The translations under genes were made by a program, and so were the position numbers. Under the pieces are notes generated by a model that worked only from the letters and a program-made list of their open reading frames with translations, did not search any database and had not been told where the DNA came from. This document shows positions 34,026 through 46,605 of a DNA stretch of 64,000 nucleotides, one piece after another (position 1 is the stretch's first letter; each line of letters starts with the position of its first letter). The stretch is from Ciona savignyi (Eukaryota; Chordata; Ascidiacea; Phlebobranchia; Cionidae): positions 1,810,253 to 1,874,252 of the forward strand of contig CH002980.1 of assembly GCA_000149265.1 (NCBI GenBank), in the 5' to 3' direction.

Positions 34026-36831
34026 TGTAGCATTTCGTATAATTAATATTTGTTTTAATTTATTTTATGTCCTAAATATTTTGTGTTTTTACGTCGTTTA
34101 TTTTTGCATTTGAAGTTTTCCGACTCTCACATATTATTACACGTTACGTAATTATCACCTGGTACGGGACTTTGTATTTTTGCCGTTTAAATCGTTAACA
34201 AAGTTTTCCCACCCAATTCCCACAGTTAGTCAAACGTGCAGATGTGAAACGTCTGGCACGTAAACTTCTCGCACCTCGTAAATTCCCTATATATTCTGGA
34301 AATTTAAATAACCTACGATATATATCACCTACAATAACGTACTTGAGACAACTTGCGTGATGCTAATAACCTACTAAGTAACTTGCTTCGCGAACGTAAC
34401 TTTATATTGAATGAGACGCAGAATACAACTAAACCGAATCAGGAGTTATAGACTTCGAGTTTAAGATAAAACTTTACAAATCGTGGCTATTGTAGGCATT
34501 CTGTATAGACAAAGCAAGCTATGCCAAGTTCAAAGTAACCAGAATAAAGATCTCTATGGAAAAGCGACGAGCAAAAGCAATTAGCCAACGCTCCATCTAA
34601 AAAAAAGCGCGAGCCTACATTGGCGACCTCCGTAAAGTGAACTCGAACAAGCAACCTGTCCAGAAGAAAATTAGTTGCCAGAATTTTTATCGAAGCTGAA
34701 GAATTTTATCAAACCTTGTAAAAATGGACACGCACCTTCCCGAAACGAACAATTTCCGACGTCAACTTCAACTAGAAGTTTCAAGTACATTGGCAACGAC
34801 GAGTGGTCCAACGCAAGTTAAGAAGCAATTTCAAGCATCAAGTAAGAAACGCCCCGATTTCGCTGGACGAAGTTTGTGACTATACAACAAGACAACGCAC
34901 TCTATTCAAATCAAATTGATAAGCATCGTTTACGCCGAAGAAAGAAGAGAATACGCAAAACGACGTTCCCTTTACGAAATATGAAAAAGTTGTATTATTA
35001 TTTTTGTAGCTTCTAGATTTTTTTTGTAATTTTTATTATTATTTTTTTATACTATGTGTAATTATTAGTCTGCAACGATTGCAAATACTAGTGTTCCCGG
35101 TTTGTTTGGATGGTACTAGGCTTATTGCAAGAATGCATAATATCGGTGTTTTACTTTACAGAATTCTTACAAACACGAAGAGCAAACGCGCCTTCAACAA
35201 TTGCTACATGCACCCCATCTTAAACAAGGTCAGTAACGCTTTTACGATTATGCTATCATGAGCTTGAGTCAATGATGCCATGCTGCGCCAACCCATCCGG
35301 TATATTAGGCGCATTTACACGTCGAACGACGTTTGTTTTGTTCGTTAGCGCCAGATTTTCAATGTTATAGCCGACAAGGCGTTAGTTTTCTTTTAATCGC
35401 CTCACGCAAATTATGCGTCTCGTTCAAGCGATTACACACTCGTTTTAGCAGCGGCTCGAGTTTTGTTTCTTATCCTGCGAAGTCAGATAGCCCCTGCCCC
35501 GCGCATTTGCTCTCTTGCTGTGTAAATAAGTGAGCGTACCCGCTTCACAACGCCACAGTTTATTGCAAGATACCAGCATACTTTCGTATAGCTATGATAA
35601 TCGTGCCACATGTAAATGCGATGTATATTTGTCTAATCGCCTCTCAGTCAGTGTGTCGGATGTTACGAATATATTTCGTGTGTAAAACAGGCTTTTACAA
35701 ACACCGCACAGTAATGACGAGACACGGCTTATGTCCTGCTCACTGATTATTTGCTTTTGTTGGTTGATGGAAATACATCCGCGTAAGTTTATTTCCCTTA
35801 TTCGTTACGTGTCGTAAAACCGATATATGACAGGTCGCTCGGTTTTTGTGTTTGCGTTTGCGATTTCGTCGCATATAGCGAGTTCATCGCTGTTCTTATT
35901 TCATGCTTACTCGGTAGTGAGTAACCAGGCGTACACGCCTTGGTTAATTAGCTGGCAAAGTATGAAAATATGGCTCATGTGATGCAAATTGTGGCGTTGC
36001 TACCTTGAATGTGAGATGCCACTTTCACTACATATTAGATAACATTTATCACGCATTAACATACATGACACCAGATTGTAATGCACGATTGCACAATTCC
36101 AGCTTTGTACTTAATTCGCCCAACCAGGTTATTCTAGTTTTTGCAGGATAAACGTGTGAAATGCTCGAAACTTCGTGAGATCGTTCACCCCATGACTTCG
36201 ATTGTTATTTTGACTGAACATCCGAAATGCTCAACGAGACCGTGATTTTATTTTCTCAAACTTAACAAAATGTGGAAAAAATGAGATGTAATTGTAGCAT
36301 TTCGTATAATTTATATTTGTTTTAATTTATTTTATGTCCTAAATATTTTGTGTTTTTACGTCGTTTATTTTTGCATTTGAAGTTTTCCGACTCTCACATA
36401 TTATTACCCATTACGTAATTATCACCTTGTACGGGACTTTGTATTTTTGCCGTTTAAATCGTTAACATAGTTTTCCCACCTAATTCCCCACAGTTAGTCA
36501 AACGTGCAGATGTGAAACGTCTCGCACGTAAACTTCTCGCACCTCGTAAATTCCCTATATATTCTGGAAATTTAAATAACCTACGATATATATAACCTAC
36601 AATAACGTACTTGAGATAACTTGCGTGATGCTAATAACGTACTAAGTAACTTGCTTCGCGAACGTAACTTTATATTGAATGAGACGCAGAATACAACTAA
36701 ACCGAATCAGGAGTTATAGACTTCGAGTTTGAGATTAAGACTTTACAAATCGTGGCTACCATAATATTTGGTGGGTGTTCTGTGGAAAGTAGATTTTCCG
36801 CTGCGCAATTCGCGATAAGCGCGAGCCCACA
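34026..36831 (+). mobile_element. non-coding LTR retroelement (LARD-like)
   Basis: Two direct copies begin TGTAGCATTTCGTATAATT, at 34026 and 36293. They match for about 470 bases (to GTGGCTA), then diverge, then share the end AAGCGCGAGCC(T/C)ACA (34618 and 36831). The internal 1.7 kb starts ATTGGCGACCTCC, and a short gag-like start (ATG 34724, about 50 codons) soon hits a stop. No protease, reverse transcriptase or integrase is visible. No clean target duplication is seen. A minus-strand LTR fragment of the same family is at 56296-56516. Confidence 0.75.
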
Positions 36832-36906
36832 ACCTATATACAATATAAGAATAATAAAGTCGTTAGTGTTGTACTCGTCTACAACAAGATTGTGTGTATA
36901 TATATT

Positions 36907-37204
36907 GTCCGGCCCGTTGGTCTAGCGGTTAAGTGCGTCGCCTTTCAATCGAAAGGTTGCACGTGCGAAACTGGTCGCTAGCTAGTCGGTTGTGTCCTTG
37001 GGCAAGGCACTTTACGGACATTGCCTGAACCCAGCGGATTAATGGGTTCTACCAAATTGAAGGAACATGTCTATAATATACAACACACTGCAATAGCTCC
37101 GGTAACCCGACGATGGGCGCGAGGTGATCTGACGATTGCCCGTGTGATAACCCCCTTGGTTTTCCCATTCACGGGGATAAACATGAATATCCTATCCTAT
37201 CCTA
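36907..37204 (+). repeat. full-length tRNA-derived SINE, reference copy
   Basis: Head GGCCCGTTGGTCTAGCGGTT (A box) and AAAGGTTGCACGTGCGAAAC (B box); core GTGTCCTTGGGCAAGGCAC; CATTGCCTGAACCCAGCGG; tail AATATCCTATCCTATCCT. Such SINEs are pol III transcribed and copied by a partner LINE. The core resembles the conserved central domain of several metazoan SINEs (inference). Confidence 0.92.
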
Positions 37205-38209
37205 AGCCGACCCAATTCTAAAAATGCATTATGTTCCGGTTGGGTTCTAACCGTCCTGATTGAAACCAAAGATCTGAGTTAGTTCTACACTTCAAATTGG
37301 AATGTCTATTAAATCGTTTTTTTTATTCCAAAGATTTAGGTGGAACATAGATTAAAAAAAAGGTTTCTCCAATTATGTGACAACTATAAGCAAACGTGTA
37401 AGACGATATCAACGCGTACTGTAAAAAATCCACTGTCTGGACAGTTAGGACTAGTTTAAATCTAGATCCAATACTACCAAGCGAAATAACAAGGAAATAT
37501 AATATGCGGTAAAGGTTGTTATTATATACTTGTGAGAATTGGAAAAGCTAACCCGTATCTTTTAACTATAATGAGCAAGCAATCTATGGCAAAGCGTGTA
37601 TGTAAGGATTGTTTGGCTCTGGCCAAAACCTTTTTTAAAAAGAGTAGACATTTGTATCTTTTTGATGACATGTGAGAAAGCGCTGATCTCACTATAATAA
37701 TAAAATAAACTATTATTATATTGTAAGGTAAGATATTGGTTCAGAACAGAAAGTAAAACTAGTTTCTAAACTTCGTAGCTCACACCTGTTTACGCAATTA
37801 AAATTTTATATTTTTAAAAATCCTATGATTTACTGTTGCTTACCACATTTAGTTTTACAAAACGATTAATCAGATCATCGCTACGTAATGTCTTATTAAT
37901 TATATGCCCGGCTTGACTAAATTCATATTAAAAATACATATTTAGACTTCAAACTGCAAATACCCTAATTATGCAATTTTAAATGCCATTAGTTACGTAG
38001 TACGCAGTATATAACCACCATTCATTTTATGCGAGTAACAAAGGCCTAATTGCGTCTGAACTATGCAATCCGTGCGCATGAGTTGGTACAAAGACAGTGT
38101 CTCTCCAGTCGTTTGTTTTGTAATAAACCGGAACTATAGTAATAAATCGGATCTATGCTAAATTCCAAAACAGCCCGATTTAGTTGTTCATGACTTTGGA
38201 GAATTCCCC
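37205..38209. other. intergenic, nothing recognised
   Basis: AT-rich, no supported exon. Confidence 0.5.
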
Positions 38210-38870
38210 TGGGTTTAGTACATAAATTTATGTTTTTACATATCTGAGACATATTATCTAACAATTCTTAAAGTTGTAATCCGATTTGACAAAACCTTGT
38301 ATTTTATTTATTTTTTTTCATTGGTACAGCGGCGGCTACCATAACATTCACCAAATCTGATCAAAATTGGAGCAGCTGTTTTAACGCTATGCTCAAAAAA
38401 CCTAAATTTTTTTTTAAATACCGTTTTGGTTTTTAGAGTCTCGGGGAATCCCCTAGAATTTATTTCCCACAATATTTGTTTCGGCATATCTAAACCAGCA
38501 TGTTGTCTAAAAAATGACAAAGTTACTTTGCGTTTCCATAAGCCCCTCTGCTGGTAGATGTCGTGGTAAAATGCCATGCCTGTCACAATCATGATTCAGA
38601 AACATATCTTCGTGTTTAAGCGAATTGCCCCAAGTAAATGTTTTCTTTCTTTTAATTGGCGAAGAAGTGGCTAACGGTCCAACATTCTACCAAATCTAAA
38701 TAAAATTATAGCAGCCGTTTAAGCGCTATGCCCAAAAAAGCTAAATTTTTAGAAAAAATATCGTTTTGGTTTTTAACGTCCGAGGGGAATTCCCCCTGGA
38801 TTTATCACCCAACATTTTACTTTGTGCATATCTTGACCATGTTTTCTAACAAATGAAACACACTTTTAAC
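38210..38870. repeat. degenerate dispersed repeat, relative of 26830-27400
   Basis: Shares TCTAACAATTCTTAAAGTT, TCAAAATTGGAGCAGCTGTT, ACGCTATGCTCAAAAAA and GGGGAATCCCCTAGAATTTAT with the array at 26830-27400. Two units are visible. Confidence 0.6.
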
Positions 38871-39705
38871 ATATTAAAAAACTTTTTTTTCGTATTATTA
38901 TCGTAAGTTGAGAGCGTTTACACGAGTCATCAAGGTTGCTTAATAAAAAAGTTAAAGAAAACAGATAAGCTTAACTAACTGTCCTTATACCCTCGCTTTC
39001 GCATATAAAACTTTCGCTTCAAATATATTTCTTTAACTAATTGATAAAAACAGGTGTGGTTTTTGATATTATAAGCAGCCCGTATGGCCGGACTGGAGTG
39101 CCTCAGTTACCCCTATTGCGACGCTTATATGTGTACCAACCGGAAATCGGAAGGGAACCCATAATTACTGGAAATTCCCTATAGGCTTATTACTAAACTC
39201 CTCAGTTTAAGCAGCAAAAACGTTTAACTCAAATAGTTCTTTTAGACCTTATAAAACGTTTCAACTTAGTAAGACAACGTGGTCTATATGCACATTATAA
39301 GTAATTTCGGCCGGCACATATAACTAAGATTTACACGCAAAACCAATATGAATCTATTAGTTCCAAATAAGGATCTAAAAAGACAATTACCTTGTTAACT
39401 AGATTTTAAATTAATTAAAAATAATCATTTCAAAGCAATATAATTATCTACCATGCGTAAGTTAATATCGTTAATAATTCTTACTATAAAAGACCCAAAC
39501 TGACCTGTTTTGTCGTATTTTTCATTTTCCATATTAATGTATCAGCAACAATGGGTTTATAAGTTTTTTACTTGCTAGACAATGTACACAAGCGAAGCGT
39601 AACAAATATCGAAAACAAGCAATTCCCGCACATGAGAGAACAGTATCGCTCTTACATATGGGCAAACATCAGGTCAGTGTTTCCCATTCACGTTTACGCC
39701 CATTT
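38871..39705. other. intergenic, nothing recognised
   Basis: AT-rich; ORF at 39572-39760 runs into the repeat below and is not supported as a gene. Confidence 0.5.
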
Positions 39706-39940
39706 AAAGTTCCGTTTACACGAAGTTATAGCTCGGCGTACGGCAGCGTTGCGACTTTAAAACTAACAAAGAAATAATAACTCAATGCACCCTTAGGAGA
39801 TAAGGTGCACTACGCCGAATTACGCTCGTGTAGCAAATTTTACGATCGTAACGAGAGTACATTATAATATATTTCTATGGTAAGAATTTGTTTCCCTAGA
39901 TACGGCGACGTTGTTCAGACGCTATCAATGAAACGTACGG
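39706..39940. repeat. decayed copy of the 765-1831 transposon end
   Basis: Matches the reverse complement of the right part of the 765-1831 element: CCGTTTACACGAAG, AGCTCGGCGTACGGCAGCG, CGCTCGTGTAGCAAATTT, ATAATATATTTCTATGG. The other end is missing. Confidence 0.7.
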
Positions 39941-40291
39941 AAATTTAATAATATCCAATGTTGGAAAGGCTAAATTCAATATTGTACGATAATATTATAA
40001 TATAATTAAGGAAAACATAAGTGGAATTATAATACCACAGTTTACAACAGGAAATACCCCCTAAATGGAATACACATACGCAATCATAAATACACCATTA
40101 TAAAACCAAAGTACCTTTACCTAGATATATAAAACGCGGAAAAACGGAAATCGGATGTAAATACTTTTTACGACGGGCTACAGTCCTAAAAATTACACCA
40201 TCTTCTAATTAAACCGTGCTCTTTCGACTGATAATTTTTTATTTATAAAAAAATATTACTACCGAATATGAATATTATTAATATTTACACA
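39941..40291. other. intergenic, nothing recognised
   Basis: AT-rich. Confidence 0.5.
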
Positions 40292-40757
40292 TTTATAGAG
40301 TTTTAGCCAGTTATTTCTATGATATGTTGTAGCCCTTGCCAATACCTTTAAATTGATATATATATTATATACAATATCCGCGAGGGGCTATATGCACGAA
40401 GCGTCTGAATATTCATAACTCGTCATTTAGGGATGCTGCGTTTTTTTTTATCCAGATGGACATTTATAGAGTTTTCGCCAATTATTCCTTTAAATATGTT
40501 GTAGCCCTTAAAAATACCTTCAATTTGATGTATAGTTTATATATAACAACCGCGGGCGTCTATATGCACGAAGCGTCTAAATATTCATAAGTCGTCATTA
40601 AGGGATGCATTGGAAGATGCTACAGTTTTCTTATCCACATTAAAATTTATCGAGTTTTCGCCAATTATTCCTTTGGGTATGTTGTAGCCCTTGTAAATAC
40701 TTTCAATTTGATGTATAGTTTACAAATGATAACCGCGGGAGGCTATATGCACAAAAC
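40292..40757. repeat. tandem repeat, three units of about 170-183 bp
   Basis: Units start TTTATAGAGTTTT (40292), TTTATAGAGTTTTCGCC (40463) and TTTATCGAGTTTTCGCC (40646). Each continues with ATGTTGTAGCCCTT, AATTTGATGTATAGTTTA and CTATATGCACGAAGCGTC. The third unit is shorter. Satellite-like. Confidence 0.85.
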
Positions 40758-42589
40758 CAAAGTAAATAGATAGTGAATTTATTTACGGAAATAAAAGATA
40801 CGTGCGCCCTTTTGTAGTGCGACTGTAGAAGCACCTGAGAGTTCCACATATTGTAAGCGTGTAATAATTAATAAGGCACAAAACACTCCTCATATATATT
40901 GTTAATGCAAGAGTTTAGTTGATTTCAATTATTAATTTATGTTTTATGTTACGTCATTTTTTCTCTCATTTGCCCTTTTATCCTTTGTTCTTTTTATTTT
41001 TGTACACGTGTAAGGCGTGGTTTTAGGTTATTACCTTAGTATTATTTGTAAACTTTTAAATTAGTTGTACTAAAGAGTATGTTGTGCATATAGGCCTATA
41101 CCAAAAGCGTGGGAGAACTATAGTATAATAAAAGGCGTTATAGCACAATCTGTAGTGAACGGATTGCTATTAATAATCCCTCAAACTCAGGTATTTAATT
41201 TATATTCTTCTGTGTTTATTATTTATTGTTTCTCATTATTTATAATGTGTTCATTTGTTTCAGTTACTGTATTTAATACACTCCATGGGACTAGTGCGCG
41301 TAATTGCAAATGGGAAAATTATGCAGACTGACAACATCTATCTTTAAAGCTTCAGGAAATACTATTAGGCCTATACTAAAAATAGTGACCAGTCTGAAAA
41401 AATGTCCATCGAGTTGAATCTATTAAATGAGTTAGCTAATATTCTTTAAATATGCGGTGGCGAATTCTGAGATAATAGCACCAGGAAAATTCCCGATAGA
41501 CTCAATAAAAATAAGCACGGCGGCGCAAATTTTCAGCACTAATTATTATTGGACAGCCGATTTTTTAGACTACTAAAATCATTTAATTAAAATTGCCAAA
41601 AAATCGTAGAAGAATAAAATGAACAAAATAAGTAAGTAAACAGAATACCCCATAACCACCTATATAAATTACATACACTCTTAAAACCGACACACATCGA
41701 CAGTAAATTTTAATGCGAACAACACATATTCTGATGCGCCATTCCCACCAGTGATTAGTCTGCCTTAAACCTCAATAATAACAAGAATCAAATGAACTAA
41801 TAACTAAACATTTAAAAGGTGTTATAGCTAATATGTATTTTTGGTCAATCACGCAAGGGAAACTCCCAACTGTTTCGAAAATATAAGCACGGCGACAGTT
41901 GTTTTTCGACGTGTATAAACAAAATTTTCAACGACAATTTTTACGTCCAATGTGAAAACGAAAAACTGTATCGATCCAAACAAACATTCTAGTCATGTTA
42001 GAGTTTTGTCTTTGTTTTAACAAGTTTGGATAAGTAACTGGGGAACCGCTTAATAACTAGGGACTTTGTATAAGATATATCAAGAAAGATTAGGTAACCA
42101 GGCAACCCGGTCGTTTCTGTATAAAGAAACATAAAGTTACAGTCAAAACGGATGTGAAAAACAGTGGTGTCCAACACCTAGGTGATACTCTCTTGTTGTG
42201 CATTAATAACCCGCTGCTGGGCTAAACCAAACTGCCGATGTCAGTCTTACACACACAGTTAACGAACCAAAAACTATATAGAGATCATAATGAGTTTGTA
42301 ACGTAGTCCAGTAAAAATATCGCACAGTGAAGCAGCATTCGTAAATAAAACAAATCATCAGATCCCTTAAGATATATTTATTTTTTGAGCACACAACTTA
42401 AAGAAGGAATAAGTGTACTTAATATTGATACAAATGCTTATAATTGGTCAATCATTGACTTAAAAAAGAAGTACCATCGCGAGCTTTAGACATAATGTGG
42501 ATTTCCTTTTATCAGAATCGGTTCGTCGAAAAGTTGGCAATATATTGTTTCTGTCGGTATGCAACACTGAGCCAGCGACAAGCGTAAGA
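40758..42589. other. intergenic, nothing recognised
   Basis: AT-rich, no supported exon, RNA gene or clear repeat. Confidence 0.5.
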
Positions 42590-42773
42590 TGGGATAGGAT
42601 AAGATATTCATGTTTATCCCCGTGAATTGGAAAACCAAGGGGGTTAATACACGGGCAATCGCCGGATCACCTCGCGCCCACCGTCAGGTTGCCGGATCTG
42701 TTTCAGTGTGTTGTATATGCGATAGACACATTCATTCAATTTGGTAGAACCCATTAATCCACTGGGTTCAGGC
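42590..42773 (-). repeat. SINE split by BEL/Pao insertion (left part)
   Basis: Minus-strand SINE reading ends at GGGTTCAGGC; it resumes after the LTR element at 46562 with AGGCAATGTCCGTAAAGTG to about 46590. The LTR element therefore landed inside a pre-existing SINE. Confidence 0.88.
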
Positions 42774-45700
42774 TGTAGAATGTGGCAGCGAACTCGTTTG
42801 AACTTCTTCGATTTATAATGTTATAGAACTGACCCGATCACACGCTGCGTGATCATTAAATTATAATATTGCAGCGAAACTCGTTTAAACTCTTTTCATT
42901 TATAATGGTATCAGACTGACCTGATTACACGCTGCGTGATCATTTTGCGTTTATTAACCCTGCATGATCGACGACCGTATCGCCCACATTTCTTCGCTCT
43001 ACACTCTACAGGGTATATAAACCCGTTGTCCTTATTGTCGTGTATTGTATTGCTTACGTACTATTTGTTGTAATTAGTCGCTTATTCTTGGTGTATAGAT
43101 GTTGTGTAATTCGTGTATGTAATCATCTGCAATAACCGGTTAATATTTATTTTATAGTGATCAAACGAAACACTTTTAACCACCTGAAACCTAAATCTGT
43201 GAAACTGTAAATAAAAGTGGTGTGTGTTAACCAAGGGAGGTTTACTGGCTGCAAACTAAGATCAGGTGCATTAGAGAAAGTGATCACTTATCGACAGCCG
43301 TCAGAACCAAGGATCCGGCGGAACGTTGCTACACCCGCAACATTATTAAAAGTATTTCGAACTTGAGGAGAAGTTCAGTGAAGAAGCCTTGAAAGTGTCA
43401 AGTCAGGATGACGGAGCATAATCCATTAATCGACCTTGGGGGTGTGGATGGAGAAGACTTGCTTTTAGAACCTATTTCTTTGAAACCTGCGAAGGATATT
43501 ATTGAGAAGCTTGTAGGAGATAAGGTTATACTGAGACCAAATCTGGGCCGAGAGATCAATGAGGTGACTCAAGACAAGACAAAGCATGCTCGCAGGGTTA
43601 CGGAAATCGAGAAAGCAATACGACAGTTGCAACTTCAGAAGGAGGCAATCGGGGCCGGATTTGAAGGAGAACAATTGGAGGAACCTATGGAGGCTACCAA
43701 AGCGCATGTGGAACCACCGCGCTTTGCCGATAGGAATGGAAGTTCTGCGGTGGCCAGAGATGACATAATGGAAAACGCTTTGCGCACTATTGCCTCATCG
43801 TTTGAACACGGCCCACTTCCACAGCGAAATATTCCAAAGTTTGACGGGAACGTGTTGGAATTCCACTCTTTTATGGCCGAATTCGAAGAGAATATCGGCA
43901 AACGAGTAAAGGAACCGAGGAGCAAGTTAAGCCACTTACGCAATCATTGTATCGGTGAAGCGTTTGAAGCGATCCAATTTTGCGCCATGATAGATCCACC
44001 GGAGGAGGGGTATCAGCGAGCACTGGAGGTGCTAAAGGAACGGTTCGGTCAACGACATAAAGTGGTGGGTGCATACGTCAGACTGTTAACCAGAGGTCCG
44101 AAGATAAACGAAGGAGATAACCGGGGTCTGAACAAACTGTGGAATGAAATGTCCAATTGTTTCTACTTGCTGTGCGCTTGGAATTATGAGAAGGAGTTGG
44201 ACAGCTCCTTAATACTTACGGATGTATTTAGGCGCCTGCCACGGGCAGTGCAGAACGACATTAACAATGAAGCCATCGACCTCAATGACCATGGCAACTC
44301 TCTGGGTTTCCGTGATATAATGAAGCATGTACGTAGAGCTGCCAAGCGTTTAAATTCACAATTTGGTCAGATAATGTCGGAGGAAGTCAATCAACACGTA
44401 ACGCCAGTAAGGGGCCATATCACAAGGTACAACTGCACAACTAACGCGAAAGTGGGTATATACGCGACCACTACTCGCGAAGCCAAGCACAATGAACGTC
44501 CGATATACAGCGATTGTCCAGACTGCAACCGACCGCATCCTTTATTCAGGTGCAATAGATTTCGCATAAGTAGTATTTACGAACGTCACGAGTTCGTGCG
44601 GAAACGTGGCCTATGCTTTAATTGTTTTATCCCCGGCCACACAGCGAGACTGTGCCGCAACCCAAATCGTTGTCAGGTAACAGACTGTGGACTACCTCAC
44701 CACACACTGCTACACTTCACACGCATTCAACCTGCCGCCACTGAAGAATCTAAACGTACTAATGAGAGTGCTCGTGCCCAGTTGGCGATGGAGAACGATA
44801 TGGTTGCAACCGGGGCAACAAAGACAAGTACATCATCTGAACGAATGAATATGCGTACACGGATGCGAGTGGTTCCTGTACAGGTATGGTCAACGGACAA
44901 GCAGAGACAAGTGTCAACGTACGCGTTCCTAGACGGAGGAGCAACGCGGACTTTGTGCACTCTGGAGTTACTGAGAAAACTAGAACCTCATGTTTTAAAA
45001 TGCAAAACTAAAATAACAATGGAGACTGCTAATTGCACTGACAGACAGGATGGATACAAACTGCATCTTGTTGTGAAGGGTGCTTGTGAAGCTGAGGAAT
45101 TTTCTCTTAAGGACGTCTTGGCAGTCTCAAATTTACCAGACGTAAGAAGCAGCATACCCACGCAAAGCGATGTTACCAGGTATCCGCACCTAAGTGACCT
45201 AGTTTTCCCGAAGGTGAATGAGTCGGAGGTAGAGCTACTCATAGGTTTGGATAACGAGATGGCTTCGCAAGAAAGTGAGAGGCGGCGTAAGTCAGGATGT
45301 CCAACAGCTGTGCGGACGAGGTTGGGATGGACATTGAATGGGTTGGAAAACATACAGGAAATGGAAGAACCTGTTAAGGTGAACTTTATGAATATTACCG
45401 ATCAGGGGCTGCATGGGCAACTGAAGAAAAAGTTCAGCTTTGACTTCAGTGAAAGTTACAAAGTTGACTCGCTGGGAATGTCTATGAAGGCTAAGCACGC
45501 CCTCTCTATAATGGAAAGCTTTGTCACGAAATCAACAGAAAGGCACTCTGTATTAAGGCTGCCGTGGAGGCCTTGGTCGTCACGTTTACCTTGTAACCGT
45601 ACAATTCCGGAGAAGCGACTCGGATACCTAAAGGTGAAATTGTCTAAAGATCCAAAATTATTCGAAAAGTACAAAAGAAAGATCGAGGAATATATGGGCG

Positions 45701-46561
45701 ATGGACACGCAGGAATAGTTTCCAAGGATTGTAAGAAGCCTGCTGGGAAGACGTGGTACGTGCCACATCACGCTACCGGGCTAAAATTCAAGATTGTGTT
45801 TGACTGTGCGGCCAGTTACTTATTGAACGACGAGCAGCTGTTACAGGGGGCGGATCACACGAATAACCTTGTCTACCCTGATGCAGACCACGTAGTGAGA
45901 AGAGTATGTGTACAAACTGCGACAGCAAACGTGTTCCGGGATATTCGCTGCCTTACTTCTTTAAAATTAACTTCGTAATTTGTGGCCGGAATGTAGAATG
46001 TGGCAGCGAACTCGTTTGAACTTCTTCGATTTATAATGTTATAGAACTGACCCGATCACACGCTGCGTGATCATTAAATTATAATGTTGCAGCGAAACTC
46101 GTTTAAACTCTTTTCATTTATAATGGTATCAGACTGACCTGATTACACGCTGCGTGATCATTTTGCGTCCATTAACCCTGCATGATCGACGACCGGATCG
46201 CCCACATTTCTTCGCTCTACACTCTACAGGGTATATAAACCCGTTGTCCTTATTGTCGTGTATTGTATTGCTTACGTACTATTTGTTGTAATTAGTCGCT
46301 TATTCTTGGTGTATAGATGTTGTGTAATTCGTGTATGTAATCATCTGCAATAACCGGTTAATATTTATTTTATAGTGATCAAACGAAACACTTTTAACCA
46401 CCTGAAACCTAAATCTGTGAAACTGTAAATAAAAGTGGTGTGTGTTAACCGAGGGAGGTTTACTGGCTGCAAACTAAGATCAGGTGCATTAGAGAACGTG
46501 ATCACTTATCGACAGCCGTCAGATCATAAGGATCCGGCGAAACGTTGCTACACCCGCAACA
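42774..46561 (+). mobile_element. BEL/Pao LTR retrotransposon, internally deleted
   Basis: Direct LTRs 42774-43342 and 45992-46561 (569/570 bp) begin TGTAGAATGTGGCAGCG and end ACACCCGCAACA. They differ at only about ten positions, indicating recent insertion. Each LTR has a TATATAA box (43014-43020 in the left one). Flanks CAGGC / TAGGC give a 4-5 bp target duplication. The single ORF (43408-45978) lacks nearly all of reverse transcriptase, RNase H and integrase, so it could move only with help from an intact relative. Confidence 0.93.
43408..45978 (+). CDS. BEL/Pao gag-protease polyprotein with truncated pol
   Basis: 856 residues. Order: N-terminal coiled coil about 45-85; gag region of the DUF1759 type about 140-320; CCHC zinc knuckle at about 403-416 (CFNCFIPGHTARLC); retropepsin-like protease of the BEL type with DGGA at about 509-512; conserved RTRLGWTLNG about 636; first part of the reverse transcriptase region about 735-820. 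Around residue 822 the frame jumps to a short tail resembling the extreme C terminus of BEL integrases and then stops, so a 2-3 kb in-frame deletion is inferred. Start chosen at the first ATG after the left LTR. Confidence 0.9.
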   Translation: MTEHNPLIDLGGVDGEDLLLEPISLKPAKDIIEKLVGDKVILRPNLGREINEVTQDKTKHARRVTEIEKAIRQLQLQKEAIGAGFEGEQLEEPMEATKAHVEPPRFADRNGSSAVARDDIMENALRTIASSFEHGPLPQRNIPKFDGNVLEFHSFMAEFEENIGKRVKEPRSKLSHLRNHCIGEAFEAIQFCAMIDPPEEGYQRALEVLKERFGQRHKVVGAYVRLLTRGPKINEGDNRGLNKLWNEMSNCFYLLCAWNYEKELDSSLILTDVFRRLPRAVQNDINNEAIDLNDHGNSLGFRDIMKHVRRAAKRLNSQFGQIMSEEVNQHVTPVRGHITRYNCTTNAKVGIYATTTREAKHNERPIYSDCPDCNRPHPLFRCNRFRISSIYERHEFVRKRGLCFNCFIPGHTARLCRNPNRCQVTDCGLPHHTLLHFTRIQPAATEESKRTNESARAQLAMENDMVATGATKTSTSSERMNMRTRMRVVPVQVWSTDKQRQVSTYAFLDGGATRTLCTLELLRKLEPHVLKCKTKITMETANCTDRQDGYKLHLVVKGACEAEEFSLKDVLAVSNLPDVRSSIPTQSDVTRYPHLSDLVFPKVNESEVELLIGLDNEMASQESERRRKSGCPTAVRTRLGWTLNGLENIQEMEEPVKVNFMNITDQGLHGQLKKKFSFDFSESYKVDSLGMSMKAKHALSIMESFVTKSTERHSVLRLPWRPWSSRLPCNRTIPEKRLGYLKVKLSKDPKLFEKYKRKIEEYMGDGHAGIVSKDCKKPAGKTWYVPHHATGLKFKIVFDCAASYLLNDEQLLQGADHTNNLVYPDADHVVRRVCVQTATANVFRDIRCLTSLKLTS

Positions 46562-46605
46562 TAGGCAATGTCCGTAAAGTGCCTTGCCCGTCACAATCAA
46601 ACTGC

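Noticed and set aside
36907-36985. tRNA gene candidate
   Set aside because: A- and B-box motifs are part of a SINE head with many copies in the window; the rest does not fold as a functional tRNA.
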